In this document: piece after piece, positions 49,351 through 58,477 of the stretch | Layout: every line of letters begins with the position of its first letter | Numbering within the stretch: position 1 is the first letter of the stretch | Assembly (NCBI RefSeq): GCF_900109935.1 | Contig: NZ_FOBV01000009.1 | Coordinates: 62,001 to 126,000, forward strand | Origin: Chryseobacterium taichungense | GTDB taxonomy: Bacteria; Bacteroidota; Bacteroidia; Flavobacteriales; Weeksellaceae | Direction: 5' to 3' | DNA length: 64,000 nucleotides | Notes under the pieces: model-generated | What the model saw: the letters and a program-made list of their open reading frames with translations, nothing else | Told to the model about the DNA's origin: nothing | Database searches by the model: none | Position numbers and translations under genes: made by a program

Positions 49351-50385
49351 TTGAAAGCTGTAAAGAAAAGTCTGATTTCTGGTTTTGCACTAATTCTGTT
49401 GTTAACCTCTTGCAGGAATGACAAAGACATGTTGAATGCTCTTGCTGATTACAACCATTCAATGGAAGAAAAAGGATATCATCTTGGTGATCGTCTGAAA
49501 CTTCCTGAAGATGTAACGGATCACGCAGAGGCTATTTCGATAAGCTTCGGAGATAAGGAAACATCTGAGATGGCGATTGATCCGAAATTCTTTGAATACG
49601 GAGAAAATAAGGTGACATTCAATATCAGAACCAAGAATGGTGAAATGCTGAATCAGGATGCGACGATTAATGTTTTTTCAAAATATCCCGAACAGAATAT
49701 TATTTATAAAGTGGTAGCAGAATATCCTCACGATCCAAATAATTTTCTGGAAGGTTTTCTTCTCGAAGGAAATACGGTGTATGAGAGCGATGGTTTGAAA
49801 AATTCTTCTCAACTTATTAAATATACTTTAGGAACTACCAGACCAATCATTGCAGAAAAACAGCCCGGTCATATTTTTTCTGAAGGATGCGCTATTGCGG
49901 GAGATAAAATTTATCAACTCACTTATCAGAATAAGATAGGATTTATTTACGATAAAAATACGCTAAAGAAACTTTCGGAATTTCCTTTGCCCAATGAGAT
50001 CGGCGAAGGTTGGGGACTGACTTTTGACGGTAAAAATCTTATCGCTACGGATGGTTCAAACACACTGTATTTTCTTGATGTGAATAATCCTTCTAAAGTG
50101 GTAAAGAAGCTGGCAGTAGGAGGATATAAAGATATTTACACTCAATTGAATGAATTGGAATATCATGAAGGTTTTATTTATGCAAATATCTGGTATCAGC
50201 CTTTTATTCTTAAAATAAACCCTAGAACAGGAGAAGTTGTAGGTAAATTTGATTTCACAAAAATTACAGAGGAAAATACAAAAGACGATAAAGAACATGT
50301 TCTCAACGGAATAGCTTTTAAAGGTGAAAATATGCTGATTACCGGTAAAAACTGGCCGAAGATTTATGAAATGGCTGTTCAATAG
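49351..50385 (+). CDS. Glutaminyl-peptide cyclotransferase lipoprotein 2
   Basis: A 344-residue paralogue of the preceding protein, aligning along its whole length, including DFSEG-like IFSEGCAIAGDK, GEGWGLTFDGKNLIATDGS and the C-terminal GIAFKGENMLITGKNWPK. It starts at TTG (49351), giving MKAVKKSLISGFALILLLTSC, a correct lipoprotein signal; no ATG gives one. The pair arose by tandem duplication and is probably co-transcribed. Both copies keep the conserved propeller motifs, so both look active. Confidence 0.86.
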   Translation: MKAVKKSLISGFALILLLTSCRNDKDMLNALADYNHSMEEKGYHLGDRLKLPEDVTDHAEAISISFGDKETSEMAIDPKFFEYGENKVTFNIRTKNGEMLNQDATINVFSKYPEQNIIYKVVAEYPHDPNNFLEGFLLEGNTVYESDGLKNSSQLIKYTLGTTRPIIAEKQPGHIFSEGCAIAGDKIYQLTYQNKIGFIYDKNTLKKLSEFPLPNEIGEGWGLTFDGKNLIATDGSNTLYFLDVNNPSKVVKKLAVGGYKDIYTQLNELEYHEGFIYANIWYQPFILKINPRTGEVVGKFDFTKITEENTKDDKEHVLNGIAFKGENMLITGKNWPKIYEMAVQ

Positions 50386-50465
50386 TAAAATTTTAAACAT
50401 CTTAAATAGAAATAAAATAGTAAATTGGTAGTGTTCCTTTTGGAGTACTACTTCAGTAGAATAAT

Positions 50466-51443
50466 TTGAGAGTATTATATTTGATATGTATGTTCGTTTT
50501 CTGTTCGATTCAAGCACAGAAAGCCCTTCCTTTAGACACTTTGAAACTGAAGGAAGCTAAAGATATGCTTGCCGATGATTATGGTAATCTCTACATCTAC
50601 AAAAACAAAGATTTTAGTCTTACTAAATATGATTCACTGGGAAAACAGATCGGTAAAATGATGCTGACGGTTCCCTACAAAATACAGACGGTACAGAATC
50701 CGCTCAGTGTGCCGCTTTTTTCTGAAAACGCTCAGGAGCTTAAATTTGTTGACCAGAATATGAATGAAATCCAGCTAGTGGATTTCAAACAGAAATTCGG
50801 TTTTATTAAAATGACTTACGCTGAAGATCTGCAGCAGCTTTGGTTGCTGGATGAAAGTACCAAGAGGCTTATTCAGTACAATTTCAGAAACGAAACGATT
50901 ATTAATTCTTATCCCTTTGATGCCAGTTTTGATGATCTGATGGATCTTCTGGTGTATGAAAATAAGATTTATATATTAACGAGACAGAACATCAGAGTTT
51001 ATACTTTTAAGTTTGAAAAAATCTTTGAAGCACCTGTTGAAAACGGAAAACGGTTCAGAAGGGAAAACGAATATATTTTAGTGATTACTCAAAATGCTAT
51101 TCTGAAATACGTTCCGGAAAAAGAAATGGTTAAAATTTTTCAGGATCCTGATGCGCAGATTGTGGATAAAAATACGCTTTCTTATTTTGAAATCAAGGCC
51201 AACAAACTTTATCTTTACAGCCTCGAAAAAAATAAAGAAATCCAGCCACAGACAGAAATTGAACCTCAACAGAAAGATACGGAGCGGGATGTAAACCCAT
51301 CGGAAAGGAAAGCTTCAGAACCAGATAGCCCGGAAGAAAAACTGGAGAAAAAGACCCAGGAAATTGAAGATAAAAATCCTTCGGAAAGCTCTTTACAAAA
51401 GCTGATTGAGGATATTTCCACGCTAGAGTCTGCAGGGGATTAG
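50466..51443 (+). CDS. Secreted propeller-like protein, unknown
   Basis: A 325-residue protein. A TTG start at 50466 yields a signal peptide (MRVLYLICMFVFCSIQAQ); an ATG at 50490 would leave it truncated. Repeated stretches such as AKDMLADDYGNLYIYKN, AEDLQQLWLLDESTKRL and LMDLLVYENKIYILTRQ look like blades of a beta-propeller. The last 70 residues are a low-complexity charged tail (Glu/Lys/Pro/Ser). It lies 32 bases before the deoxynucleoside kinase. Periplasmic or surface; not assigned to a family. Confidence 0.65.
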   Translation: MRVLYLICMFVFCSIQAQKALPLDTLKLKEAKDMLADDYGNLYIYKNKDFSLTKYDSLGKQIGKMMLTVPYKIQTVQNPLSVPLFSENAQELKFVDQNMNEIQLVDFKQKFGFIKMTYAEDLQQLWLLDESTKRLIQYNFRNETIINSYPFDASFDDLMDLLVYENKIYILTRQNIRVYTFKFEKIFEAPVENGKRFRRENEYILVITQNAILKYVPEKEMVKIFQDPDAQIVDKNTLSYFEIKANKLYLYSLEKNKEIQPQTEIEPQQKDTERDVNPSERKASEPDSPEEKLEKKTQEIEDKNPSESSLQKLIEDISTLESAGD

Positions 51444-51475
51444 TGGGATAAATCATTTAACATAAGGAGAAAAAT

Positions 51476-52090
51476 ATGCATATTGCAGTTACAGGAAATA
51501 TTGGAGCCGGTAAAACGACTTTAACGACTATGCTTTCAAAGCATTATGGATGGGATGCACAGTTTGAAGATGTTGATCACAATCCTTATCTCGAAGATTT
51601 TTACGCGGATATGAGCAAATGGAGCTTTGCATTGCAGATTTACTTTTTAGGAAGCAGATTTCAGCAGGTAAAAGAGATTAGAGAGAGTGGTAAAAATATT
51701 GTTCAGGATCGTACGATTTATGAAGATGCCCATATTTTTGCAGAAAATCTTAATGATATGAAATTGCTTTCTGATAGGGATTTTAACAACTATGCATCTG
51801 TTTTTAATCTGATGAAATCATTTGTCTCTGCGCCCGACCTTTTGATTTATCTCAAATCCGACGTTCCGAATCTCGTTAAAAAAATCTATAAAAGAGGCCG
51901 GGAATATGAAGCTTCCATAAGTATTGAATATCTTTCCAAACTCAATCAGAAGTACGAAAAGTGGATTTCCAATTATACGGAAGGAAAATTACTGATTATA
52001 GAAGTTGATGATCTTGATTTTGTGGAAAAGCCTGAAGACTTCGGATTTATTCTCGAAAAAATAGAAGCCGAACTTTATGGATTGTTTTAA
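51476..52090 (+). CDS. Deoxynucleoside kinase
   Basis: A 204-residue cytoplasmic enzyme of the dNK/dGK type that phosphorylates deoxynucleosides for salvage. The P-loop is GNIGAGKTT (7-15), followed by FEDVDHNPYLEDFYADM, the typical FALQIYFLGSRFQQV helix, the ERS/DR-type motif in VQDRTIYEDAHIFA, and the lid RGREYEASI. Length and order are normal. Which base is preferred cannot be read from the sequence. Confidence 0.9.
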   Translation: MHIAVTGNIGAGKTTLTTMLSKHYGWDAQFEDVDHNPYLEDFYADMSKWSFALQIYFLGSRFQQVKEIRESGKNIVQDRTIYEDAHIFAENLNDMKLLSDRDFNNYASVFNLMKSFVSAPDLLIYLKSDVPNLVKKIYKRGREYEASISIEYLSKLNQKYEKWISNYTEGKLLIIEVDDLDFVEKPEDFGFILEKIEAELYGLF

Positions 52091-52165
52091 CAAAGATTTA
52101 TTATAAATTAAAGCAATTCGACCTTTTTTTCTTAGTAAATTTGTTTAGCTCTCAAATCAAATAAA

Positions 52166-52516
52166 ATGTTAGTGAAAGTCTTACATAATGGCAACTGCTC
52201 AAAATCCAACGCCGTGTTGGAATATCTGGATGAGAATGGAGTTCCGTTTGAAATCATTAATATTGTCGAAGAACCATTAAGCCCTTTGGAAATTAAAACT
52301 GTTCTGAAGAAACTTAATCAGAGTGTTTTTGATATCATCAGAAAAAATGAGAAATTATATCTTGAAAAATTCGCGGGTAAAGATTTTTCAGAAGAAGAAT
52401 GGATTCAGATTTTAGCTGAAAATCCTTCGCTGATTCAAAGACCAATTCTTATTAAGGGTTCTGTAGCGATGCTGGGAAGACCTATTGAAAATGTGAAATA
52501 TTTTATCGAAAAATAA
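52166..52516 (+). CDS. ArsC/Spx-like thioredoxin-fold protein
   Basis: A 116-residue protein of the arsenate reductase/Spx family: the N-terminal VLHNGNCSKSNAVLEYLDENG carries the single catalytic-type Cys, followed by EIKTVLKKLN, and the late RPILIKGSVAMLGRP matches the RPI/RP region of ArsC. It probably reduces arsenate or acts as a related thiol enzyme. No arsenic genes surround it, so the true substrate is uncertain. Confidence 0.8.
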   Translation: MLVKVLHNGNCSKSNAVLEYLDENGVPFEIINIVEEPLSPLEIKTVLKKLNQSVFDIIRKNEKLYLEKFAGKDFSEEEWIQILAENPSLIQRPILIKGSVAMLGRPIENVKYFIEK

Positions 52517-52543
52517 ATAAAAACATATTAAAAATGTAAACAG

Positions 52544-52569
52544 AAAAGTCAGCTTAATTGCTGACTTTT
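52544..52569. terminator. Bidirectional terminator between convergent genes
   Basis: AAAAGTCAGC and GCTGACTTTT form a 10-bp perfect stem around loop TTAATT. It serves the ArsC-like gene on the left and the DUF493 gene on the right. Confidence 0.85.
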
Positions 52570-52574
52570 TCAAT

Positions 52575-52880
52575 TTATAATAGAATTACACCTTCTATTT
52601 TTGCGACCTCTTTATAAATTTTAACGACCTGGTCTGCGTCTAAAACAAATGCATTAATATTGCATGCTGTATATTTTCCATTTTTGCTTTCTCTGTTTCC
52701 CAGTGTAAATTTTATTCCGTCGAAAACTCTGTATATCTCTGTTAATTTTGCCTGATCCGTAGGAATAATAAATTTAAATAAATAATCTTCCGGAAAATCG
52801 TGGTGATCTTCCAATTTTGTCTTTAGTGAATTGTAAAAATCCTCAGGACTTGCATGTTGATTTCCTTGTAAAATATCCAT
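52575..52880 (-). CDS. DUF493 protein
   Basis: A 101-residue soluble protein matching DUF493 (YbeD-type): EDFYNSLKTKLEDHHDFPEDYLFKFIIP, GIKFTLGNRESKNGKYTAC and the final DADQVVKIYKEVAKIEGVILL. The fold is related to the ACT-like ferredoxin fold. Widespread in Bacteroidota; function unknown. Confidence 0.85.
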   Translation of the reverse strand: MDILQGNQHASPEDFYNSLKTKLEDHHDFPEDYLFKFIIPTDQAKLTEIYRVFDGIKFTLGNRESKNGKYTACNINAFVLDADQVVKIYKEVAKIEGVILL

Positions 52881-52921
52881 TTACCAATTTTAAATAATAT
52901 ATAAATATAACGAAATTATTT

Positions 52922-53599
52922 CTATTTTCCAAGAGGCCCCAACAGTGACTGGGAGTTCTGGATTTCATAATCTTCGATAATATTAAACATTCCGTTTACC
53001 AATTGCTCAGATGCAAGCTGGCTCAATCCTCCGGCATTTAAGGTGCTTTTATTCCCTCCAAGCAGACTTCCTAACAGGTTGCTTCCGGATAATGCAGTAT
53101 TAATGCTTCTTACAATTCCATACTGATTCAGTTGTTCCTCAACTTTTGGCGTGATGGCCGCAATGAGTTGCTGTGATGTTTTTTCTTTAAGAATTAATGT
53201 TGCAGTTCCTTTTTCTCCCTGGATGATTCTTGTTACATCCTGTGCATTTAAGCTATTTACTGCACTAACAAGGATAGGTTTTGAAATATTAACTGTATAA
53301 ACGGCCGCATCTGCAATATATGCTCTCTCTTTTTGTACCAGTGAAGGAGCCACTTTTTCCAGCATCGAATTGATTTCTCTCAATTGTTTTGGAAGAGCTT
53401 TGTCTACCATATTATTTTGCAAAAACGCTTCTCTGTTGCTGTAGATGTTTACGCCTTTATCAATCCCGCTTAAAAGAAACCTTTTAATGATGGAAAGACC
53501 AAGATCAGATGTTGCCAGCGTAGTGCAAGATTGCACAGCTGTATTGATAATAGCTCCTGTACCGATTATTAGGGCAGCAGCAATAATGTACTTTTTCAT
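52922..53599 (-). CDS. DUF4197 exported protein
   Basis: A 225-residue protein with an N-terminal export signal. A Cys at about 25 (AVQSC) is a possible, non-canonical lipobox. The body matches DUF4197: LLSGIDKGVNIYSNREAFLQNNMVDKALP, YIADAAVYTVNISKPILVSAVNSLNAQDV, LILKEKTSQQLIAAITPKVEEQL. It lies 42 bases upstream of the DUF493 gene in the same direction and is probably co-transcribed. Function unknown. Confidence 0.82.
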   Translation of the reverse strand: MKKYIIAAALIIGTGAIINTAVQSCTTLATSDLGLSIIKRFLLSGIDKGVNIYSNREAFLQNNMVDKALPKQLREINSMLEKVAPSLVQKERAYIADAAVYTVNISKPILVSAVNSLNAQDVTRIIQGEKGTATLILKEKTSQQLIAAITPKVEEQLNQYGIVRSINTALSGSNLLGSLLGGNKSTLNAGGLSQLASEQLVNGMFNIIEDYEIQNSQSLLGPLGK

Positions 53600-54032
53600 T
53601 CTTATTGATTAAACACTTATATTTTCAAATAATGAACCAAATTTACCTACAATTATTATTTTAACAAATTTTTTATATTGATTAATGATAATTGTGTCTA
53701 ATAAATATTCCAGAATCCAATCAAAATTGTCTAATGTTAATGATTTGATAAAATTTTTTTTATTTAAGATACGATGAATATTAACTTAAAATCTGTTGTA
53801 TTATGATGTATTTAAAATATAGTTTTTAACAGTAAATAAATATTATTGTATTTAATAAAATTTAAACTTTAACATAAAAATAAAAACATTAAGTAAAATT
53901 AACATTGTTCAATATATTTTTATAATTTTGACTAATGTCTTTTTATGATAACATGTATTTTTTCATGATAAGCAGGAAAAAAAGACACTGTCTTTTTTGT
54001 TAAATATGATTGTACGAATAAAATTTAACTAT
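53600..54032. other. AT-rich regulatory gap before the SusC gene
   Basis: About 430 bases separating the divergent DUF4197 and SusC genes. It is very AT-rich. A TAATTTTG box at 53923-53930 fits TAnnTTTG, with a weak TTG about 15 bases upstream. No palindrome or gene was recognised, and no regulator gene for the locus lies in the window. Confidence 0.4.
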
Positions 54033-56894
54033 ATGAAACAAAGTGATTTAAAGTATTCATGTCTCATTGCTGTTTTATACTTTGGTATGAATGTCAATGC
54101 ACAGACTACACCAAGAGATACTGTTGCCAAGGAACAGAAAATCGAGGAAGTGGTGATGATTGGGTATGGTAAACAAAAGAAAATTGATTTGACCAGTTCC
54201 GTTGCAACAGTTAAAGCTGCCGATATTGTGAAAACACCATCTGGCCAGGCAACACAGGCGCTACAAGGAAAAGTTGCGGGCGTTCAGATTATTTCAAATG
54301 GCTCGCCTGGTGAAGCTCCTAAAATTAATATTAGGGGGGTACATTCCATTAACGGGAATAATCAACCGTTGTATGTGGTAGATGGTCTCTTTGTAGATAA
54401 TATTGAGTTTTTAAATCCTAATGATATACAGGATTTCACTGTTCTTAAGGATGCTTCTGCATCAGCAATTTATGGGGTATTAGCTGCTAATGGGGTGGTA
54501 GTGATAACTACTAAAGGTGGAAGTTATAATAGAAAGGCCAAATTAACATATGATACTTATTATGGATATCAATTTGCAAATAATGTGATTAAAATGGCCA
54601 ATACAGAGCAATATACTAATTTTGCACTAGAGTCTGGATCACAGTTTGAAATTGATGCTATTGGAGCTGCTATTCAGAGATTTGGAAGAAGTAGAACAAA
54701 CCCTAACCTTCCTGATGTGAATACGGACTGGTATAAAGAAGCATTAAGAATTGCACCTATTCAAAGTCATAGTTTATCGGTTGATGGAGGATCTGAAAAA
54801 GTAGCATATTCACTAGGTGGAAACTTCTTTTCGCAAGATGGTATTCTAAATATGAAAAATAGTTACCAAAGGTTTAATGTTAGAGCTAAAGTTGACGCTA
54901 AGGCAACAAGCTGGTTAAACGTTGGAACAGTTATTAACTACACTAGAGGTGAGAAATATGATGACGAAGGATCTGCATGGCAGCAAATTTATTATGCGGT
55001 TCCTGTAATGCCTGTATATGACTATCTATTTACTAGTGCTACTGTAATGCCTTATGCTGATGCTCAGGTTCTCGGGTACAGAGGACATGATAATCCATTC
55101 GCTTTAATGGATAATGTTGATAAACTTGGTGTACAAAAATCTTTGAATTTTAATACATATGCTGAAATAACTCTACTTCCCAAAGAATTAACATTTAAGA
55201 CAACACTTTCTTACAATAATAGGAATATAAGTGAGCGTTTAATGGAACTACCTTATTATGTTAATAGTATTGGAAATGGATTTCAAAGAACTTTAGATCA
55301 ATCATCAATAACAAGAAATAATTCAACTTACGAAGATTATATTTGGGATAATACATTGACATGGAATAGAACATTTGGAAAACATGATTTAACATTATTA
55401 GTTGGTACTTCATATGCTGATCAATCATACAAGTTTATGAGTATGAAGGGCTTTTTCTTTAATGGCAGTTTATTTTCGAGAGACAATGAAAGCTCTTGGT
55501 ATATTAATAATGCTTCTCCAGATGGAAGAATAACATCAGAAGGACAGCCATATCGTTTCTATAGGACTTCTTATTTTGGAAGATTGTCTTATAAATTCAT
55601 GGATAGATATATAGCATATGCTACGCTTAGAAATGAAGGTTCAAACAAATTTCCAAATCAAAAAACAATTAATCTTCCAGCTTTCGGCTTAGGGTGGATA
55701 ATTTCAGAAGAATCTTTTTTGAAAAATGTTAGTTGGCTTAACCTTTTAAAGTTACGTGCTGGTTGGGGAAGATTGGCTAACGACGCGGTTAATGCAAATA
55801 GAGCAAACACACCTTTTGCTGTTAACACTGTTTTTGCTGATACATATGTCGCTGCATATCAATTTACCACTTTTAAGGATGATGTTAGAAGAGAGTTTAC
55901 TGAAGAAACAAATATTGGATTATCGGCAGAGTTTTTACGCAGAAGATTAACTCTCGAGGCAGACTATTTTATAAAGGACACCAAAAACATGGTTATTCCT
56001 GTTCAACCAATAGTAGGAAGTGAAGTGAGCTATAAGAATGTTGGTACAATGAGAAATAAAGGATATGAAATATCTGCTGGATGGAGAGATAAAATAGGTG
56101 AAAATTGGGGATATAGTATAAATGGAAATTTTAGCCATATTAAAAATGAGATTACTGATTTAAATGGTCAGGCTTTTATAGCCAGAGGTTCGGGTGATTT
56201 TCCACAACGTTTAGTTGTTGGCCAGCCTATAGATGTCTTTTATGGATATGATGTTATTGGAGTGTACCAAAATCAAGCTGAAGTTAATGCAGATCCCACA
56301 GCTGTTTATGCGAACGCTAACCAAGGTGCAGGAACTGTTAAACCTGGATATTTTAAGTATAGAGATATTAATGGTGATGGGAAAATAGATTCGGATGATC
56401 GAATGTATTTAGGTTCACCTGTTCCAACATATTATTATGGAGGATCTATAGCAGTAAATTACAAAAATTGGGATCTTTCTGTAGCAGTTTATGGACAAGG
56501 GGGTAATAAAATATTAAATAGAAATAGAGCTGAGGTTATAAGAACTACAGGAAGAAATATTGATGCTGATTTTGCAATAAACCGTTGGCACGGTGAAGGT
56601 ACAACAAATGACTATGTTTCTTCAGAGGGATATCGTCAAAGTTGGAATAATCAGAAGCTTTCTAAGTTTTGGTTACAAGATGGAGACTTCTTCAGGGTAC
56701 AAAATATTCAAATAGGCTACACATTAAAACAACAAGGTGTTCCTGAAATGAGATTTACTTTAACTGCTGATAGACCATTTATGTGGACAAAAAGCAAAAA
56801 TCTAATGAATCCCGAGGTAGCTAATGATGGTGTTAATTTGGATGTATACCCAACCCCATCTGTTATTTCTTTCGGTTATAGTATTAAATTTTAA
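54033..56894 (+). CDS. SusC/RagA TonB-linked outer-membrane transporter
   Basis: A 953-residue transporter; the ATG at 54033 (MKQSDLKYSCLIAVLYFGMN) gives a normal signal peptide ending VNAQ. The TonB box IEEVVMIGYG is directly after it, then the plug (GKVAGVQIISNGSPGEAPKI, NIRGVHSINGNNQPLYVVDG, DFTVLKDASASAIYGVLAANG, VVITTKGG) and a large barrel ending in VISFGYSIKF. It lacks the CarboxypepD_reg domain that most SusC proteins have before the TonB box. It pairs with the SusD gene starting 13 bases later and imports glycan fragments, likely beta-1,2-glucan oligosaccharides given the enzymes downstream. Confidence 0.92.
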   Translation: MKQSDLKYSCLIAVLYFGMNVNAQTTPRDTVAKEQKIEEVVMIGYGKQKKIDLTSSVATVKAADIVKTPSGQATQALQGKVAGVQIISNGSPGEAPKINIRGVHSINGNNQPLYVVDGLFVDNIEFLNPNDIQDFTVLKDASASAIYGVLAANGVVVITTKGGSYNRKAKLTYDTYYGYQFANNVIKMANTEQYTNFALESGSQFEIDAIGAAIQRFGRSRTNPNLPDVNTDWYKEALRIAPIQSHSLSVDGGSEKVAYSLGGNFFSQDGILNMKNSYQRFNVRAKVDAKATSWLNVGTVINYTRGEKYDDEGSAWQQIYYAVPVMPVYDYLFTSATVMPYADAQVLGYRGHDNPFALMDNVDKLGVQKSLNFNTYAEITLLPKELTFKTTLSYNNRNISERLMELPYYVNSIGNGFQRTLDQSSITRNNSTYEDYIWDNTLTWNRTFGKHDLTLLVGTSYADQSYKFMSMKGFFFNGSLFSRDNESSWYINNASPDGRITSEGQPYRFYRTSYFGRLSYKFMDRYIAYATLRNEGSNKFPNQKTINLPAFGLGWIISEESFLKNVSWLNLLKLRAGWGRLANDAVNANRANTPFAVNTVFADTYVAAYQFTTFKDDVRREFTEETNIGLSAEFLRRRLTLEADYFIKDTKNMVIPVQPIVGSEVSYKNVGTMRNKGYEISAGWRDKIGENWGYSINGNFSHIKNEITDLNGQAFIARGSGDFPQRLVVGQPIDVFYGYDVIGVYQNQAEVNADPTAVYANANQGAGTVKPGYFKYRDINGDGKIDSDDRMYLGSPVPTYYYGGSIAVNYKNWDLSVAVYGQGGNKILNRNRAEVIRTTGRNIDADFAINRWHGEGTTNDYVSSEGYRQSWNNQKLSKFWLQDGDFFRVQNIQIGYTLKQQGVPEMRFTLTADRPFMWTKSKNLMNPEVANDGVNLDVYPTPSVISFGYSIKF

Positions 56895-56907
56895 AAATAA
56901 TATAAAA

Positions 56908-58458
56908 ATGAAACGATTTAAATATATAAAAATAGCTTTAGTTAGTAGCCTAATTGCTTTATCAAGTTGTGATGATAAGTTAGATGAACCTATGGAATTA
57001 GATGCTGGTAGTAGCTATGATTATTCGAGCACAGAGGGAGCAAAAGGTGCAGTAATGGGTGCTTATGCGACATTATCCGGTCAAAAACTGAATGATAATG
57101 GAGGTTATGATGATACTGGATTAGGATGGGAACAAATCCCATTGATTTCTGTAAGAGGTGATGATGTTAATGCTGGTGGAAAAGGTGATCAGGCTCCATT
57201 CACTGATACAGATAGATTCGCTTACGATCGTAGTTATTGGATGTATAATTCCTTATGGGAAATTTGGTATCAAAGAATTGTACAAGTTACCGCGCAAATG
57301 GATCAGTTAGAGAAATTTAGATCAGGTGGTGTTAATTCTCAATTAATTGACCAATACATCGCTGAATGTAAAACACTTAGAGCTTTTTATACATTAGAAA
57401 TATCAAGGGTTTGGGGGAAAGTTATTGTAATGGAAGAATTAGATCAGAGCAAGCTTACTTTAAGATCTAAAGACGATGTCATGTCTTGGATTTCTTCTCA
57501 GATGGATCAGGCTATACCTAGTCTTTTAGACATGAGACCGAATCAACGTACAGATATAAAAGGAGGAGTTACAAAATATACTGCTTTAGCAATTAAAGCA
57601 ATGGCTAACTTAGAATTGAAAAATTATCAGGGTGTTGCTGATGCAACAGGTGCAATAATTAATTCAGGAAAATTCACACTTTATAGTGACTACTATGAAT
57701 TATTCAAAACACCAGGTAAATTAGCTGATGAAAACTTGTTAGAAATTCAATATTCAGATTTTGGAGTTGGAACAGGTAATAATGTTAAACACCTGTGGGA
57801 TTTCTATGGACCCACAAGTTGGACTCCATCCGTAACAGGAGCTGGAGCAGGTTGGGGGTTTTATGAGCCAAGCCTTAAATATATCAAATTTATGCTGAGT
57901 AGAAATGAACAGAAAAGATTAGTTACAAATGTTCTTTTCACACCAGATGGAATATCAAAAATCAAAGAAGATCCAAATTTTGCAACACTACCTACTTGGG
58001 TTTCTAATGTAACACCAGATAATGACCAAATTAATAATTCTGCAAGAGCTTTGTTTTTTAGTGGTAAGCATTATTTGCCTAGTAATCAGTTGATACCAGG
58101 AAGGCTTAGTTATGGTAGTAATAAAAATTATATTATTACTAGATACGCTGAAATATTATTAATGTATGCAGAAGCTGTTGCGAGAGGTGCTAGTCCTAGT
58201 GCCGGTTCAGCTGTTAACGCTGTTAATATTGTAAGAAACCGAGCTGGATTGAGTAGCTTAACTTCAGTAACGGCCGATCAGGTAATGGATGAAAAATTTG
58301 CTGAACTGGGCATGGAGTGGGGAATTCGATATTTTGATATGGTAAGATTAGGTAATACTGCCGCATTAAGTTATGATGGCAGAAACTTTACAATGGATAA
58401 GCAATTTTTGCCATATCCTTTAGCACAGCTTGAGAAAATACAAGCATTGGATAAATAA
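56908..58458 (+). CDS. SusD/RagB glycan-binding lipoprotein
   Basis: A 516-residue lipoprotein; the start at 56908 (MKRFKYIKIALVSSLIALSSC) gives a lipobox ending at Cys21, while upstream in-frame ATGs lie inside the SusC gene. Typical SusD features follow: TEGAKGAVMGAYATLSGQ, LIDQYIAECKTLRAFYTLEISRVWGKV, ARALFFSGKHYLPS, and the late NYIITRYAEILLMYAEAVARG and MEWGIRYFDMVRLG. It forms the lid on the SusC channel that captures glycan. The next gene follows by 19 bases. Confidence 0.93.
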   Translation: MKRFKYIKIALVSSLIALSSCDDKLDEPMELDAGSSYDYSSTEGAKGAVMGAYATLSGQKLNDNGGYDDTGLGWEQIPLISVRGDDVNAGGKGDQAPFTDTDRFAYDRSYWMYNSLWEIWYQRIVQVTAQMDQLEKFRSGGVNSQLIDQYIAECKTLRAFYTLEISRVWGKVIVMEELDQSKLTLRSKDDVMSWISSQMDQAIPSLLDMRPNQRTDIKGGVTKYTALAIKAMANLELKNYQGVADATGAIINSGKFTLYSDYYELFKTPGKLADENLLEIQYSDFGVGTGNNVKHLWDFYGPTSWTPSVTGAGAGWGFYEPSLKYIKFMLSRNEQKRLVTNVLFTPDGISKIKEDPNFATLPTWVSNVTPDNDQINNSARALFFSGKHYLPSNQLIPGRLSYGSNKNYIITRYAEILLMYAEAVARGASPSAGSAVNAVNIVRNRAGLSSLTSVTADQVMDEKFAELGMEWGIRYFDMVRLGNTAALSYDGRNFTMDKQFLPYPLAQLEKIQALDK

Positions 58459-58477
58459 ACAACTTGATCTAAATAAA

